Shown one piece after another: positions 10,845 through 10,905 of a stretch of DNA of 10,905 nt. The position numbers were made by a program, and so were the translations under genes. Each line of letters opens with the position of its first letter. Position 1 is the first letter of the stretch. The notes beneath the pieces are model-generated. The model did no database searches, was not told the origin of the DNA, and worked only from the letters and a program-made list of their open reading frames with translations. Source of the stretch: Clostridium sp. CAG:921 (GTDB taxonomy: Bacteria; Bacillota; Clostridia; TANB77; CAG-465); NCBI GenBank assembly GCA_000433135.1, contig HF991936.1:8705-19609 (forward strand). Direction: 5' to 3'.

Positions 10845-10905
10845 ATGGCTGGAAAGAGAAAAGTAGTAGCAAAGAAAAAAATTAAAAAGAATGTTTCTGC
10901 TGGTG
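10845..10905 (+). CDS. rpsK: 30S ribosomal protein S11 (uS11), N-terminal fragment cut by the window end
   Basis: Twenty codons are visible, beginning MAGKRKVVAKKKIKKN and followed by VSAG, the typical Lys-rich start of S11 leading into its conserved VSxGxAHI region. The Shine-Dalgarno AAGGAG (10831-10836) is inside the end of rpsM, 8 nt before the ATG, consistent with tight coupling in the alpha-operon order rpsM-rpsK. Confidence 0.93.
   Translation, partial: MAGKRKVVAKKKIKKNVSAG

Overview
The window is chromosomal DNA from a very AT-rich Bacillota (Firmicutes), most likely a clostridial or related gut lineage. The evidence is purine-rich Shine-Dalgarno sites (GGAGG type), textbook sigma-A promoters with 17-bp spacers and often an extended -10, U-tract hairpin terminators, an LPXTG surface protein with its sortase, a zinc-lid adenylate kinase, and the adk-map-infA-rpmJ-rpsM-rpsK order typical of the Gram-positive ribosomal-protein superoperon. 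The species cannot be named from the sequence.

Layout. At 1-170 (minus) is the 5' end of a probable HD-domain phosphohydrolase. It is divergently transcribed from a CaCA-type cation/Ca2+ exchanger (400-1368, plus). Next is a short ribosome hibernation factor of the HPF/RaiA family (1528-1884) that ends in a strong terminator. After about 0.4 kb of AT-rich non-coding DNA comes a surface module: a class D-like sortase (2361-2990) and a 1442-residue cell-wall-anchored adhesin (3141-7469). The adhesin has an N-terminal internal-thioester domain, twelve CnaB-type domains with predicted isopeptide bonds, and a C-terminal LPQTG sorting signal. Each gene of the module has its own near-perfect promoter, and both promoters are preceded by a TTACATAAA motif. 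A terminator follows the adhesin.

From 7731 on, the core genes begin: adk and map, closed by a 15-bp-stem terminator. Then comes an unrecognised 148-residue gene on the opposite strand (9242-9688), followed by infA, rpmJ, rpsM and the start of rpsK under a new consensus promoter. The conserved secY-adk junction is therefore absent (sortase and adhesin lie there instead), and the map-infA junction is split by an inverted gene. The infA-rpmJ gap holds a nested inverted repeat and a near-perfect palindrome that look like RNA structures or an operator.

How the genes fit together. The sortase is the natural candidate to attach the neighbouring adhesin to peptidoglycan. Adhesins of this type can bond covalently to a target through the Cys-Gln thioester and hold the wall-distal tip out on a stiff isopeptide-locked stalk. 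The other genes are housekeeping: Ca2+/Na+ exchange, ribosome hibernation, nucleotide balance, N-terminal methionine removal, translation initiation and ribosomal proteins. The most distinctive items are the thioester adhesin with its A-B domain-pair amplification, the shared promoter motif of the sortase-adhesin pair, the orphan inverted gene in the ribosomal cluster, and the structured infA-rpmJ spacer.
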